Shown: piece after piece, positions 8,271 to 17,449 of the stretch
Position numbering within the stretch: the first letter of the stretch is position 1
Layout: each line of letters starts with the position of its first letter
Assembly: GCA_965196605.1 (NCBI GenBank)
Contig: CBDAKK010000006.1
Location: forward strand, 1-29,292
Reading direction: 5' to 3'
DNA length: 29,292 nucleotides
Origin: CBDAKK01 sp965196605
Lineage (GTDB): Bacteria > Spirochaetota > Spirochaetia > WTKD01 > G963693115
The notes under the pieces: generated by a model
Database searches by the model: none
What the model was told of the DNA's origin: nothing
What the model saw: the letters and a program-made list of their open reading frames with translations, nothing else
Translations under genes and position numbers: made by a program

Positions 8271-9265
8271 TTATAGTAAAGATGGAGGGACTATAGTAAG
8301 TGGCGGTCTTCTCCATCCATTGGCTATAAATTTATTACGACAGAATTCATTGGTCAGACCAGCAATCTTTACATCGAAGGTAATACGAGCGGTGCCTTTT
8401 ATTATCCCCGGAGAATCAAAAGTAAAGGTGCTATCTGCCGTACCTTCTATCTTGGGGGTTGCTTGACTCCAAAAGTAGCCTAAGCCTACCATTAGCTCGC
8501 CTCTTTTCATTACTCTGAGGTGTCCCACGGGCCTAAGGGTGTGTCCAAATTATCAATGTTGATTCCACTTCGGAGCTCTGCTTGTATGCTTGCTAGAATT
8601 TCCCCCGCATTCCAGCGGGTTGGAAATTACCGTAAACACACACTGTTTTAGTAAGTTCTACGTTCAAGTTTATTTCGCCCTTTTTCACAATAAAGGGTAT
8701 GTCCATGCTTGAGGGAACTACCTTGTGTGTGGGAGATGAAAAGGTTATGGTGTAGGTACTTTGTTGTCCTGCTTCTGGAAGTGCATTGATATCTGTAAAG
8801 GTGAGTGTTTTTTCTTCAGAGTTTGATGTGAGAATATCAGGCGTATCAGCAACACTTATTACGCTATCAATGCTCAATGCGGCAGTATTTGTAGGTTCTA
8901 CAAATGCAAGAATTTCGTCATAAGTAAATGCGGTCAAGCTGCCTGTGTAAGCCTTGGTTGTTTGAGTAAGTGTTGGAGAAGTCAATGTGATAACGGGCTT
9001 TTGTTTTGGAGTTGGATTGTCTGGCTTGGAATCAGTTGCTTTTGGTACGTTTGCTGCTGATGTAATGGAATTGGTAGGTATTGCTATTATTTTGTACAGT
9101 AGAAGTTTTTTCAGTGTGGTTGCGTTTTTGTGGAACTTGTTCTTGTTCAGGCGCGCAGCCACTAAATATTACACCAATAGCAAGAACAAAAAATATACAA
9201 TACCATCCCTTATAAATAAATACGCTCAATCCTTTGAAAGAATACGCACGCGTGTTTAATGCCAT
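8271..9265 (-). pseudogene. Tandem lipoprotein copy A, frameshifted
   Basis: This is the first of three paralogous lipoproteins. ATG 9265 follows AAGGAG. The N-terminus has the same signal as copies B and C, ending in the lipobox IFSGC. The frame breaks near 9073-9080, where TACC is duplicated in tandem relative to copies B and C. The middle domain (PVITLTSPTL to VKKGEINLNVEL) is in a second frame down to about 8620, followed by a segment starting WNAGEILASIQAEL in another frame. A further one-base loss near GGGCCCGTGGG (about 8525) leads into the last frame, ending TFTFDSPGIIKGTARITFD. At least three frame changes make it a pseudogene unless these are sequence errors. Its C-terminal half differs from B and C. 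Confidence 0.8.
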
Positions 9266-9457
9266 ATTTTACTCCTTAGTATGTTACCTAATAATGGTGG
9301 CATACTATTAAAATATGATAGTCAAGATACAAAGAAAATCAAGAGGCAGAAGAAATATTTGTAAAAATTTTATATTCGCTTGCGAATATTGGATTCAATT
9401 CATGTTTTTTAATTTTAAATTCACAAAAAATTAAATTAAGCAAATAACGAAAAGACT

Positions 9458-9588
9458 CATGCGCCACAAAGCTTGAAGACAAGGACCACATGCTACTTAA
9501 GGCGCATTGCAAACACCGAGTAGCAAAACCCGTAATAGTCCGCAAGCGCTTTGGCTTGCGCCTCATGGCGTTAGTTATGCGCTCGCTA
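9458..9588 (+). pseudogene. Remnant of the cupin gene 3' end (second copy)
   Basis: ACCACATGCTACTTAAGGCG to GCGCTCGCTAA aligns with the end of the cupin gene (about 8090-8195) at high identity but with frame damage and no 5' half. It is followed by a terminator in the same position, marking the boundary of a tandem duplication unit. Confidence 0.75.
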
Positions 9589-9598
9589 AAATAAAAAA

Positions 9599-9626
9599 GC
9601 CCTAGCCAAGGTCGGTTTGGCTAGGG
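9599..9626 (-). terminator. Rho-independent terminator after lipoprotein copy B
   Basis: CCCTAGCCAA (9600-9609) pairs perfectly with TTGGCTAGGG (9617-9626). On the minus strand it is followed by CTTTTTTATTTT. It lies 72 bases beyond the stop of copy B. Confidence 0.85.
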
Positions 9627-9697
9627 TACTTATGTATATTCAAGAACAATACATCGAAATCAAGTCATCAAAATTTAGTACTCGTACTCTGATTTTT

Positions 9698-10564
9698 TTA
9701 CATTAATATAACAGTAACATATCCTTTTATTATTCCTGGAGCATCAAAAGAAAAACGTATAGGAGCCTTTCCAAATGGGCTTTTCTCATCGGTAGCACTG
9801 AACATTATAAAGAAGTCGGGAGCTCGCCGGAAGTCTGTAAGAAAAAGCTGGCTATAAGCACCTAAGGGTGCGCTGAAATTACTAAATTTGCTGGGAAGCA
9901 CTGACCGTACGCTCCTTGTCACCTGGGCTTTATTCCAGAGCATGGCGATGTGATTGAAGTCTTTAGGTAATTCTTGAACAAGTTCTATGTCGTCTAAATT
10001 CATATACCCTTTTTTCACAACAAAGGGTATGTTCATGCTTGAGGGGACTACCTTGTGTGTGGAAGATGAAAAAGTTACCGTGTACATACCTTGCTGTCCT
10101 CTAGCTGTAAGTAAGCCTATGTCTGCAAAAGTGAGCGTTTTTTCTTCAGGATTTGGCGTAAGAATGTTGAGTTGGCCGGTAACTCTTGTTATGCTATCAA
10201 TGCTCAATGCAGCGGTGTTTCCCGGTGCTACCAGTGCAAGAATTTCGTCATAGGTAAATGCAGTTGGAGTGCCAGTATAAGCCTTGCTTGCGTTAGCAGA
10301 TGTTGGCTCAACCAGTCTTATAATAAGCTCTTGTTTTGCAGTGCCTTCTACTGGCGTGATGGAATTGGTATCGCTATTATTTTGTGCAGTAGAAGTTTTT
10401 TCAGTGTGATTATGCTCTTGTGAAGATTGTGGAGTTTGTTTTTGTTCAGGCACACACCCACTAAATACTACACTAATAGCAAAAACAAAAAATACACAAT
10501 ACCATCCCTTATAAGTAAATACGCTCAATCCTTTGAAAGAATACGCATGAATCTTTAATACCAT
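9698..10564 (-). CDS. Tandem lipoprotein copy B, unknown function
   Basis: The 288-residue protein has an N-terminal hydrophobic segment (residues 22-36) and lipobox VFSGC with Cys37, then a low-complexity linker rich in E, Q, T and N. A conserved domain of about 110 residues follows (KAYTGTPTAFTYDEIL to DIPFVVKKG-like), then a divergent C-terminal region ending RFSFDAPGIIKGYVTV. It should be exported and acylated; I recognise no function. AAGGAG (10571-10576) gives a strong start. A TTGACT conserved upstream of copies A and B (TTGCCT in C) may be the -35. Compared with A and C, B lacks part of the proline-rich linker. Conserved N-terminus and variable C-terminus suggest a diversifying surface protein family. 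Confidence 0.85.
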   Translation of the reverse strand: MVLKIHAYSFKGLSVFTYKGWYCVFFVFAISVVFSGCVPEQKQTPQSSQEHNHTEKTSTAQNNSDTNSITPVEGTAKQELIIRLVEPTSANASKAYTGTPTAFTYDEILALVAPGNTAALSIDSITRVTGQLNILTPNPEEKTLTFADIGLLTARGQQGMYTVTFSSSTHKVVPSSMNIPFVVKKGYMNLDDIELVQELPKDFNHIAMLWNKAQVTRSVRSVLPSKFSNFSAPLGAYSQLFLTDFRRAPDFFIMFSATDEKSPFGKAPIRFSFDAPGIIKGYVTVILM

Positions 10565-10769
10565 ATTTTACTCCTTAGTATGCTGCTTAGCAATGTTAAC
10601 CATACTACATGTGATAATAGTCAAAATAATCTGGAAATCAAGAGGCAGAAGAAATATTGGTATACTTTTTATTTTCACTTGCGAACTATTAAAGACATTT
10701 GAAACTTTGACTTAATTTGAACGGTGCAAAAAGTAAAACTAGGTAATTATGTAAGCAATGAGAAGACTC

Positions 10770-10900
10770 ATGCGCCACAAAGCTTAAAGACAAGGACCAC
10801 ATGCTACTAAAAGCGCATTGCAAACATCGAGTAGCAAAATCCAGCAATAATCCGCAAATAATTTGGCTTGCGCCTCATGGCGCTAGTTATGCGCTCACTA
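10770..10900 (+). pseudogene. Remnant of the cupin gene 3' end (third copy)
   Basis: The same piece of the cupin gene recurs (ACCACATGCTACTAAAAGCG to GCGCTCACTAA), again without a 5' half. It is followed by a terminator and the convergent lipoprotein copy C. It marks the third unit of the tandem duplication. Confidence 0.75.
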
Positions 10901-10910
10901 AAATAAAAAA

Positions 10911-10939
10911 GCCCTAGACAAGGTCGGGTTGGCTAGGGC
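10911..10939 (-). terminator. Rho-independent terminator after lipoprotein copy C
   Basis: GCCCTAG (10911-10917) pairs with CTAGGGC (10933-10939). The stem extends inward with one mismatch relative to the copy after B. A T-rich tail follows on the minus strand. Confidence 0.8.
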
Positions 10940-10970
10940 GGCGCTTATGCACATTGGAAAGCAACGCTAT

Positions 10971-11891
10971 TTAAGGACCTATTGAGGCAGATTCCACCTC
11001 AAATTTAATTACAATATATCCTGCTGTTATTTCTGGCGCATCAAAAGAAAAGCGTATGGGAGGAATCTGTAAACTTCCTGCTCCATTATATATTACGTTG
11101 AAATCCTGATTTTTTTTAGGGTCATGGGGAGTAATAATGAGACTATTACCATACTGACCTGCTGTAGCGCCGAAATTACTAAATCCGATGGGGAATCTTG
11201 ATTGTATTTCATTTACAATATCGGCTTTATTCCATATGACGATTTCTTTATTTTCATCGTCTTCTTGTAACTTGGTAGTGAGCATTACAGAATCTAAATA
11301 CATAATTGTTTTCTTCACAACAAAGGGTATGTCCATCCTTGAGGGGACTACTTTGTGTGTGTGAGATGAAAAAGTTACGGTGTAGTCGCCTTGTTGTCCT
11401 ACCGTCGTAAGTGCATCTGTATTTGTAAAGGTGAGTGTTTTTGCATCAGGATTTGGCGTAAGAATATCGGGGTTATCAGCAACTCTTGTTACGCTATCAA
11501 TGCTCAATGCAGCAGTGTTTCCGGGTGCTACCAGTGCCAGAATTTGGGCATAAGTAAATGCAGTGGGAGTACCAGTGTAAGCCTTGGTTGTTTGAGCAAG
11601 TGTTGGGAGAGTCAATGTGATAATGGGCTTTTGTGCTGGAGTTGGAGTGTCTGGTTTAGAATTAGTTGCTCTTGGTACGTTTTCCGCTGGTGTGAGGGAA
11701 TTAGTATCGCTATTATTTTGTGCAGTAGAAACTTTTTCAGTGTGGTTATGTTCCTCTGGAGATTGTTCTTGTTCAGGCGCGCAGCCACTAAATACTACAC
11801 CAATAGCAAGAACAAAAAATACACAATACCATCCCTTATAAATAAATGTGCTCAATCCTTTAGAAGAATGCACATGAATATTTAATACCAT
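10971..11891 (-). CDS. Tandem lipoprotein copy C, unknown function
   Basis: The 306-residue paralogue of copy B has the same signal region and lipobox VFSGC, a proline-rich linker (NVPRATNSKPDTPTPAQKP) shared with copy A, and the conserved middle domain (KAYTGTPTAFTYAQIL, TYTVTFSS-like, DIPFVVKK). Its C-terminal part is its own (IVIWNKADIVNEIQSRFP, then FSNFGATAGQYG) before the shared RFSFDAPE ending. AAGGAG precedes ATG 11891. It is the most upstream copy in its direction; each copy appears to have its own promoter and terminator. Likely an outer-surface lipoprotein, with function unknown. Confidence 0.85.
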   Translation of the reverse strand: MVLNIHVHSSKGLSTFIYKGWYCVFFVLAIGVVFSGCAPEQEQSPEEHNHTEKVSTAQNNSDTNSLTPAENVPRATNSKPDTPTPAQKPIITLTLPTLAQTTKAYTGTPTAFTYAQILALVAPGNTAALSIDSVTRVADNPDILTPNPDAKTLTFTNTDALTTVGQQGDYTVTFSSHTHKVVPSRMDIPFVVKKTIMYLDSVMLTTKLQEDDENKEIVIWNKADIVNEIQSRFPIGFSNFGATAGQYGNSLIITPHDPKKNQDFNVIYNGAGSLQIPPIRFSFDAPEITAGYIVIKFEVESASIGP

Positions 11892-12064
11892 ATTATACTC
11901 CTTAATGTACTGTTTAGTAATGTCGACATACCATAAGTGATAGTAGGCAAGATAAGCAGTAAATCAAGAGGCAAAAGAAATATTTTTAGAACTCTCAAGA
12001 TTGATCGCCAAAGTAACGTTATTTGATTATATAAATTTAATATTGTGCAAACTTTGCACGGGCA

Positions 12065-12429
12065 AATGTGCCTTTGTGGAGGCACGCCCCCACGCCCCCC
12101 CCTTGGGTAAGACGCTGTACTGCGCTCCGCGCGTGAGTGACTGTTTTATAGCTGACGCGGTATTGCATGAACGTCTCTTGTTGCCACCACGCGTGACGCG
12201 ATACGATGATGCCTCGACAGCTGTACTTGCTATAAGCTCCATTTCTGTGTGGCTACGCCATAGGGACTAAGGAACTGAGTATAGGAAGCTACGCGGGCGG
12301 GGCTAACGCCATAGGCAGAAAGACACAAGCGCAAGTATTAAAAAGCACCAAAACACGAACGAGCAAGGGGATGCAAACTACTGCATAAGCACCGCTGTGC
12401 AGTGCAAACATAGAGCTTGCATCAAAGCC
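12065..12429. repeat. Intergenic repeat module preceding the hairpin array
   Basis: No gene is visible from 11892 to 12429. The module starts with a GTGGAGG/CCCCCAC hairpin, then CTTGGGTAAGACGC, CTCCGCGCG, TAGCTGACGC and GAACGTCTCTTGTTGCCAC. The same order of blocks recurs at 24290-24420 and 28247-28360. It ends with TTGCTATAAGCTCC (also near 2666) and a GGCTACGCCATAGGGAC block (also near 23798, inverted near 24588). Confidence 0.7.
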
Positions 12430-15400
12430 GAGAGCGCGCCAAGCCGCGGCGCCCAAAACACACGGCGCGCCAGCAGGCTGCTTGCACTCACAAAGTCACT
12501 TCACGCGTTTAAGCAGCGCCACCTACACAAAGCTACTTTGCGCGCTAGCGCAGGCTGCTTGCACTCACAAAGTCACTTCACGCGTTTAAGCAGCGCCACC
12601 TACACAAAGCTACTTTGCGCGCCCAAGCCGTGGCGCGGAGTACAGACTGCGGGACGCAGGCAACTTATACCTACAAAGTAACTTTATGCACTAAAGCAAA
12701 CCTAGCGCGCCCAAGCCACGGCGTGGAGTACAGACTGCACGCCGGTGCAGACAGCTTACACATGCAAAGTCACTTCAGGCGTTTAAGCAACACCACCTAC
12801 ACAAAGCTACTTTGCGCGCGCCAAGCCGCGGCGCGGAGTACAAACTGCACGCCAGTGCAGACAGCTTACACATGCAAAGTAACCTATACGCTGTTAAGCT
12901 ACTTTGCGCGCCAAGCCGCGCCGCGGAATACAGACTGTGCGTAGCACAGACCGCTTATACTTACAAAGTAAGCTCTGCCCCACTGCTGCCCAATACAGAC
13001 GTGAGCCTAGGGCTCACGACCACTTACGCGCTCCAAGCCGCGGCGCGGAGTACAAACTGCACGCCAGTGCAGACAGCTTACACATGCAAAGTAACCTATA
13101 CGCTGTTAAGCTACTTTGCGCGCCTTAGCGGCGGCGCGGAATACAGACTGCGGGACGCAGGCAACTTATACCTACAAAGTAACTTTATGCACTAAAGCAA
13201 ACCTAGCGCGCCAAGCCGTGCCGCGGAGTACAGACTGCACGCCAGTGCAGACAGCTTACACTTACAAAGTCACTTCACGCGTTTAAGCAACACTACCTAC
13301 GCAAGGCAACTTTGCGCGCCAGCAGGCTGCTTGCACTCACAAAGTCACTTCACGCGTTTAAGCAACACCACCTACACAAAGCTACTTTGCGCGCCTTAGC
13401 GGCGGCGCGGAATACAGACTGCGGGACGCAGGCAACTTATACCTACAAAGTAACTTTATGCACTAAAGCAAACCTAGCGCGCCAAGCCGTGCCGCGGAGT
13501 ACAGACTGCACGCCAGTGCAGACAGCTTACACATGCAAAGTAACCTATACGCTGTTAAGCTACTTTGCGCGCTAGCGCAGGCTGCTTGCACTCATAAAGT
13601 CACTTCACGCGCTTAAGCACCGCCACCTACACAAAGCTACTTTGCGTGCTCAAGCCGCGGCGCGGAATACAGACTGCGGGACGCAGGCAACTTATACCTA
13701 CAAAGTAACTTTATGCACTAAAGCAAACCTAGCGCGCCAAGCCGCGCCGCCCAGTACACACATGAGCCCTAGGCTCATGACTGCTTTAGCCCAAAACACA
13801 CGGCGCGCGAGCAGACTGCTTACGCTCACAAAGTCACTCCACGGGCTTAAGCAACACCACCTACGCAAAGCTACTTTGCGAGTCCAAGCCGTGCCGCGGA
13901 GTACAAACTGCACGCCAGTGCAGACAGCTTACACATGCAAAGTAACCTATACGCTGTTAAGCTACTTTGCGCGCCTTAGCGGCGGCGCGGAGTACAGACT
14001 GCGGGACGCAGGCTGCTTACGCTCACAAAGTCACTCCACGGGCTTAAGCAACACCACCTACGCAAAGCTACTTTGCGAGTCCAAGCCGTGCCGCGGAGTA
14101 CAAACTGCACGCCAGTGCAGACAGCTTACACATGCAAAGTAACCTATACGCTGTTAAGCTACTTTGCGCGCCTTAGCGGCGGCGCGGAGTACAGACTGCG
14201 GGACGCAGGCTGCTTACACTCACAAAGTAACTCTTACGCGCGCTTAAGCAACACCACCTACACAAAGCTACTTTGCGCGCCTTAGCGGCGCCGCGGAATA
14301 TAGACTGCGGGACGCAGGCAACTTATACCTACAAAGGTAACTTTATGCACTAAAGCAAACCTAGCGCGCCCAAGCCACGGCGTGGAGTACAGACTGCACG
14401 CCGGTGCAGACAGCTTACACATGAAAAGTAACCTATACGCTGTAAGCTACTTTGCGCGCCTTAGCGGCGGCGCGGAATACAGACTGCGGGACGCAGGCAA
14501 CTTATACACACAAAGGTAACTTTATGCACTAAAGCTACTTTGCGCGCTAGCGCAGGCTGCTTGCACTCATAAAGTCACTTCACGCGCTTAAGCAACACCA
14601 CCTACGCAAAGCTACTTTGCGAGTCCAAGCCGTGCCGCGGAGTACAAACTGCACGCCAGTGCAGACAGCTTACACATGCAAAGTAACCTATACGCTGTTA
14701 AGCTACTTTGCGCGCCTTAGCGGCGGCGCGGAGTACAGACTGCGGGACGCAGGCTGCTTACACTCACAAAGTAACTCTTACGCGCGCTTAAGCAACACCA
14801 CCTACACAAAGCTACTTTGCGCGCCAAGCCGCGCCGCGGAATATAGACTGCGGGACGCAGGCAACTTATACCTACAAAGGTAACTTTATGCACTAAAGCA
14901 AACCTAGCGCGCCCAAGCCACGGCGTGGAGTACAGACTGCACGCCGGTGCAGACAGCTTACACATGCAAAGTAACCTATACGCTGTAAGCTACTTTGCGC
15001 GCCTTAGCGGCGGCGCGGAATACAGACTGCGGGACGCAGGCAACTTATACACACAAAGGTAACTTTATGCACTAAAGCTACTTTGCGCGCCAAGCCGCGG
15101 CGCAGAGTACAGACTGCGGGACGCAGGCTGCTTACACTCACAAAGTAACTCTTACGCGCGCTTAAGCAACACCACCTACACAAAGCTACTTTGCGCGCCA
15201 AGCCGCGGCGCCCAATACAGACGTGAGCCTAGGGCTCACGACCACTTACGCGCTCCAAGCCGCGCCGCGGAGTACAAACTGCACGCCAGTGTAGACAACT
15301 TACACATGAAAAGTAACCTATACGCTGTTAAGCTACTTTGCGCGCCTTAGCCACGCCGCCCAAAACACACATGAGCCCTAGGCTCATGACTGCTTTAGCC

Positions 15401-15822
15401 TAAAACACACGGCGCAGAGTACAGACTGCACGCCAGTGCAGACAGCTTACACATGTAAAGTAACCTATACGCTGTAAGCTACTTTGCGCGCTCCAAGCCA
15501 CGGCGTGGAGTACAGACTGCACGCCGGTGCAGACAGCTTACACATGCAAAGTAACCTATACGCTGTTAAACTACTTTGCGCGCCAAGCCGCGGCGCCCAA
15601 TACAGACGTGAGCCTAGGGCTCACGACCACTTACGCGCTCCAAGCCGTGCCGCGGAATACAGACTGTGCGTAGCACAGACCGCTTATACTTACAAAGTAA
15701 CCTCACGCGTTTAAGCAACACCACCTACGCAAAGCTACTTTGCGCGCCCAAGCCGCGCCGCTGAATACAGACTGCGGGACGCAGGCAACTTATACACACA
15801 AAGGTAACTTTATGCACTAAAG
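12430..15822. repeat. GC-rich array of about 33 short hairpins with covarying stems
   Basis: This 3.4 kb is built from units of roughly 57-110 bases with no stable reading frame. A unit reads approximately GCGCGCC-AAGCC(G/A)(C/T)G(G/C)CG(C/T)GGA(A/G)TACA(G/A)AC, then a small hairpin, then G(A/G)C-GCTTAYAC, ACAAAGT and often a second hairpin CAAAG-CTA-CTTTG. I count five hairpin types by eye: TGCAC-GCCR-GTGCA style (about 13), TGCG-GGA-CGCA (13), TGTGC-GTA-GCACA (2), GTGAGCC-TAG-GGCTCAC (3) and ATGAGCC-CTA-GGCTCAT (2). Larger segments are duplicated inside the array. It ends eight bases from the stop codon of the aldose dehydrogenase. Open frames here are repeat translations and are not believed to be genes. 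Confidence 0.9.
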
Positions 15823-15829
15823 CTTGGCG

Positions 15830-17038
15830 CTACCGCAACTTCTCAGTCACCCTAATAAGCTTTCCATTCCGCGCATCAGTAAGAAGCCACACCGCACCTT
15901 GTGGCCCAACGCGCACGTCCCGTATTCTGCCAAAAACGTTTTTAAAATAATGCTCTTCTCGCACCACGGTGTCACCCTCCAACACAAGGCGCACCAACAC
16001 TTCCGCCAGAAGCCCGCCCACAAGCAAGCTACCCTTCCAGCGCGGAATTGCAGGACGCTTTGGGCTGTAAAACGCAAAACCCGAGGGCGCTATGGACGGA
16101 TCCCAATAATAAATTGGCTGTTCATACCCGGGCTCGTGTGTGCCAACCCCAATGCGTGCGCCTGAATAATGCCTCCCATAACTAATGACAGGCCACCCGT
16201 AATTACGACCACCCTTTATAAGATTAACCTCGTCACCCCCCTTAGGGCCGTGCCCCAATGTCCACAAGTCACCAGTAACGGGGTGAATAGCGGCACCCTG
16301 CTCACTCCTGAGACCGAGGGCAAAAATTTCTGGCAGAGCATGAGGCTCACCAGCCTTTACAAAGGGATTGTCTTGTGGAACAGAGCCGTCGGAGTTTATG
16401 CGAATAACAGAACCCGCATGATCAAGGGGATCCTGCGCACGCATTTGCCCCCCCCTATCCCCAATGGTGGCAAAAAGCGTGCCGTCCCTAGCAAAGACTA
16501 AGCGAGAACCAAAATGCGATCCCCCCACACTTTTATGCGACTGCGAAAAAATAACCCTCGTATCCACAAGCTCGTAGCGCTCCTCGCTGCGCTGGACAAG
16601 GCGCGCGCGCGCAATGGCCGTACCCATTTTGCGTGCATCATCCTCATCATACTCCGAAAAACTCATATATATAAGGTTATTCTCTGCAAAGTTTGGGTCC
16701 AACACAAGGTCCAAAAGCCCACCATGCCCTACCACGGCCACCTTGGGCAAGCCCGAAACAGGCGCTAACAATACACCATTGCGTATAACCCGCAACCTCC
16801 CCACCTTTTCAGTAACCAACAAGTCGCCCTGCGGCAAAAAGGCAAGTGCCCACGGAAACTCAAGCCCCGAAGCAACAACCTCTGTTGCAAGCGCAGTTTG
16901 AGACTCAACCACCTTACAGCACAAGTCAGCGCTGTGCTCATGGTCATGTAAATGCAGCGCTTCTTCATGCGCATAAAGTGCATGCACAACAAAAGCTAAA
17001 GCAACAAACAACCCTAAGACACGCAATATTATCGACAT
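15830..17038 (-). CDS. PQQ-type soluble aldose sugar dehydrogenase (glucose/sorbosone dehydrogenase family)
   Basis: The protein has about 400 residues with a signal peptide (MSIILRVLGLFVALAFVVHA) and a short His-rich stretch (HLHDHEHS) before the beta-propeller. Family patterns are visible: GLEFPWALAFLPQGDLLVTE, GHGGLLDLVLDPNF, SHFGSRLVF, RINSDGSVPQDNPF and GDLWTLGHGPKGGDEVNLI. This family (for example E. coli YliI) oxidises aldoses in the periplasm using PQQ or serves other extracytoplasmic roles. Here the usual GxRNxQG reads GLRSEQG and the usual EHGP reads GHGP, so cofactor use is uncertain. I chose ATG 17038 over 17059 because it follows AAGGGG and gives a clean signal peptide. No PQQ synthesis genes are in the window. 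Confidence 0.85.
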   Translation of the reverse strand: MSIILRVLGLFVALAFVVHALYAHEEALHLHDHEHSADLCCKVVESQTALATEVVASGLEFPWALAFLPQGDLLVTEKVGRLRVIRNGVLLAPVSGLPKVAVVGHGGLLDLVLDPNFAENNLIYMSFSEYDEDDARKMGTAIARARLVQRSEERYELVDTRVIFSQSHKSVGGSHFGSRLVFARDGTLFATIGDRGGQMRAQDPLDHAGSVIRINSDGSVPQDNPFVKAGEPHALPEIFALGLRSEQGAAIHPVTGDLWTLGHGPKGGDEVNLIKGGRNYGWPVISYGRHYSGARIGVGTHEPGYEQPIYYWDPSIAPSGFAFYSPKRPAIPRWKGSLLVGGLLAEVLVRLVLEGDTVVREEHYFKNVFGRIRDVRVGPQGAVWLLTDARNGKLIRVTEKLR

Positions 17039-17128
17039 ACATCCCCTTATGTAAACCATAATGTATATTTATTTTAGCATAGGCACGACACATTGACGAC
17101 ACAACAAGGCTTGTAATACCATAGAGCT

Positions 17129-17383
17129 ATGGTTTCTATAGTCGTTGGCATCGTATGCATTGCAATATTTCTGCTCGTTCTCTTCCCCGTTCTACCGTGG
17201 GAATTCCTCCACTTAAGCGAAGAGATAGTGTACACCCTCAAAGGGGCTGTGCCACTCTTCATAGTTGCATTTGGCCTCTTTAGCGTTTTAATTGGCATAA
17301 CCGACATGATGGACAGACACCAAGCCAAGAAGGAAATGAAACTCCAAGAGGAGTTTGAAAAAAACACAGCCTCTACGGACTAA
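17129..17383 (+). CDS. Small two-helix membrane protein, unknown function
   Basis: The 84-residue product has two hydrophobic segments (about residues 2-20 and 41-58) and a charged C-terminal tail (DMMDRHQAKKEMKLQEEFEK) likely to be cytoplasmic and helical. It sits between the divergent aldose dehydrogenase and the convergent FliG paralogue. A TTGACG at 17093 lies upstream, but the spacing to a -10 is short. The ribosome binding site is weak. No family recognised; codon use resembles the neighbouring genes, which supports it being real. Confidence 0.65.
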   Translation: MVSIVVGIVCIAIFLLVLFPVLPWEFLHLSEEIVYTLKGAVPLFIVAFGLFSVLIGITDMMDRHQAKKEMKLQEEFEKNTASTD

Positions 17384-17449
17384 GCCCCGGAATAAGCCTT
17401 AAACCCGTCCAGCCAGCCCAGAGCACGCACAGCAGCTAGTCCCTCGGGC

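Noticed and set aside
12397..15714. Repetitive protein genes from open frames in the array
   Set aside because: Frames are short, change from unit to unit, occur on both strands, lack ribosome binding sites and simply translate the repeats.
12430..15822. CRISPR array
   Set aside because: Unit spacing varies from about 57 to 110 bases, spacers are themselves repeated, and no cas gene is nearby.
12430..15822. Integron attC cassette array (known in Treponema denticola)
   Set aside because: GTTAAGC fits one core-site pattern, but the matching RYYYAAC partner is not found in the units, there are no cassette genes between them and no integrase is present.
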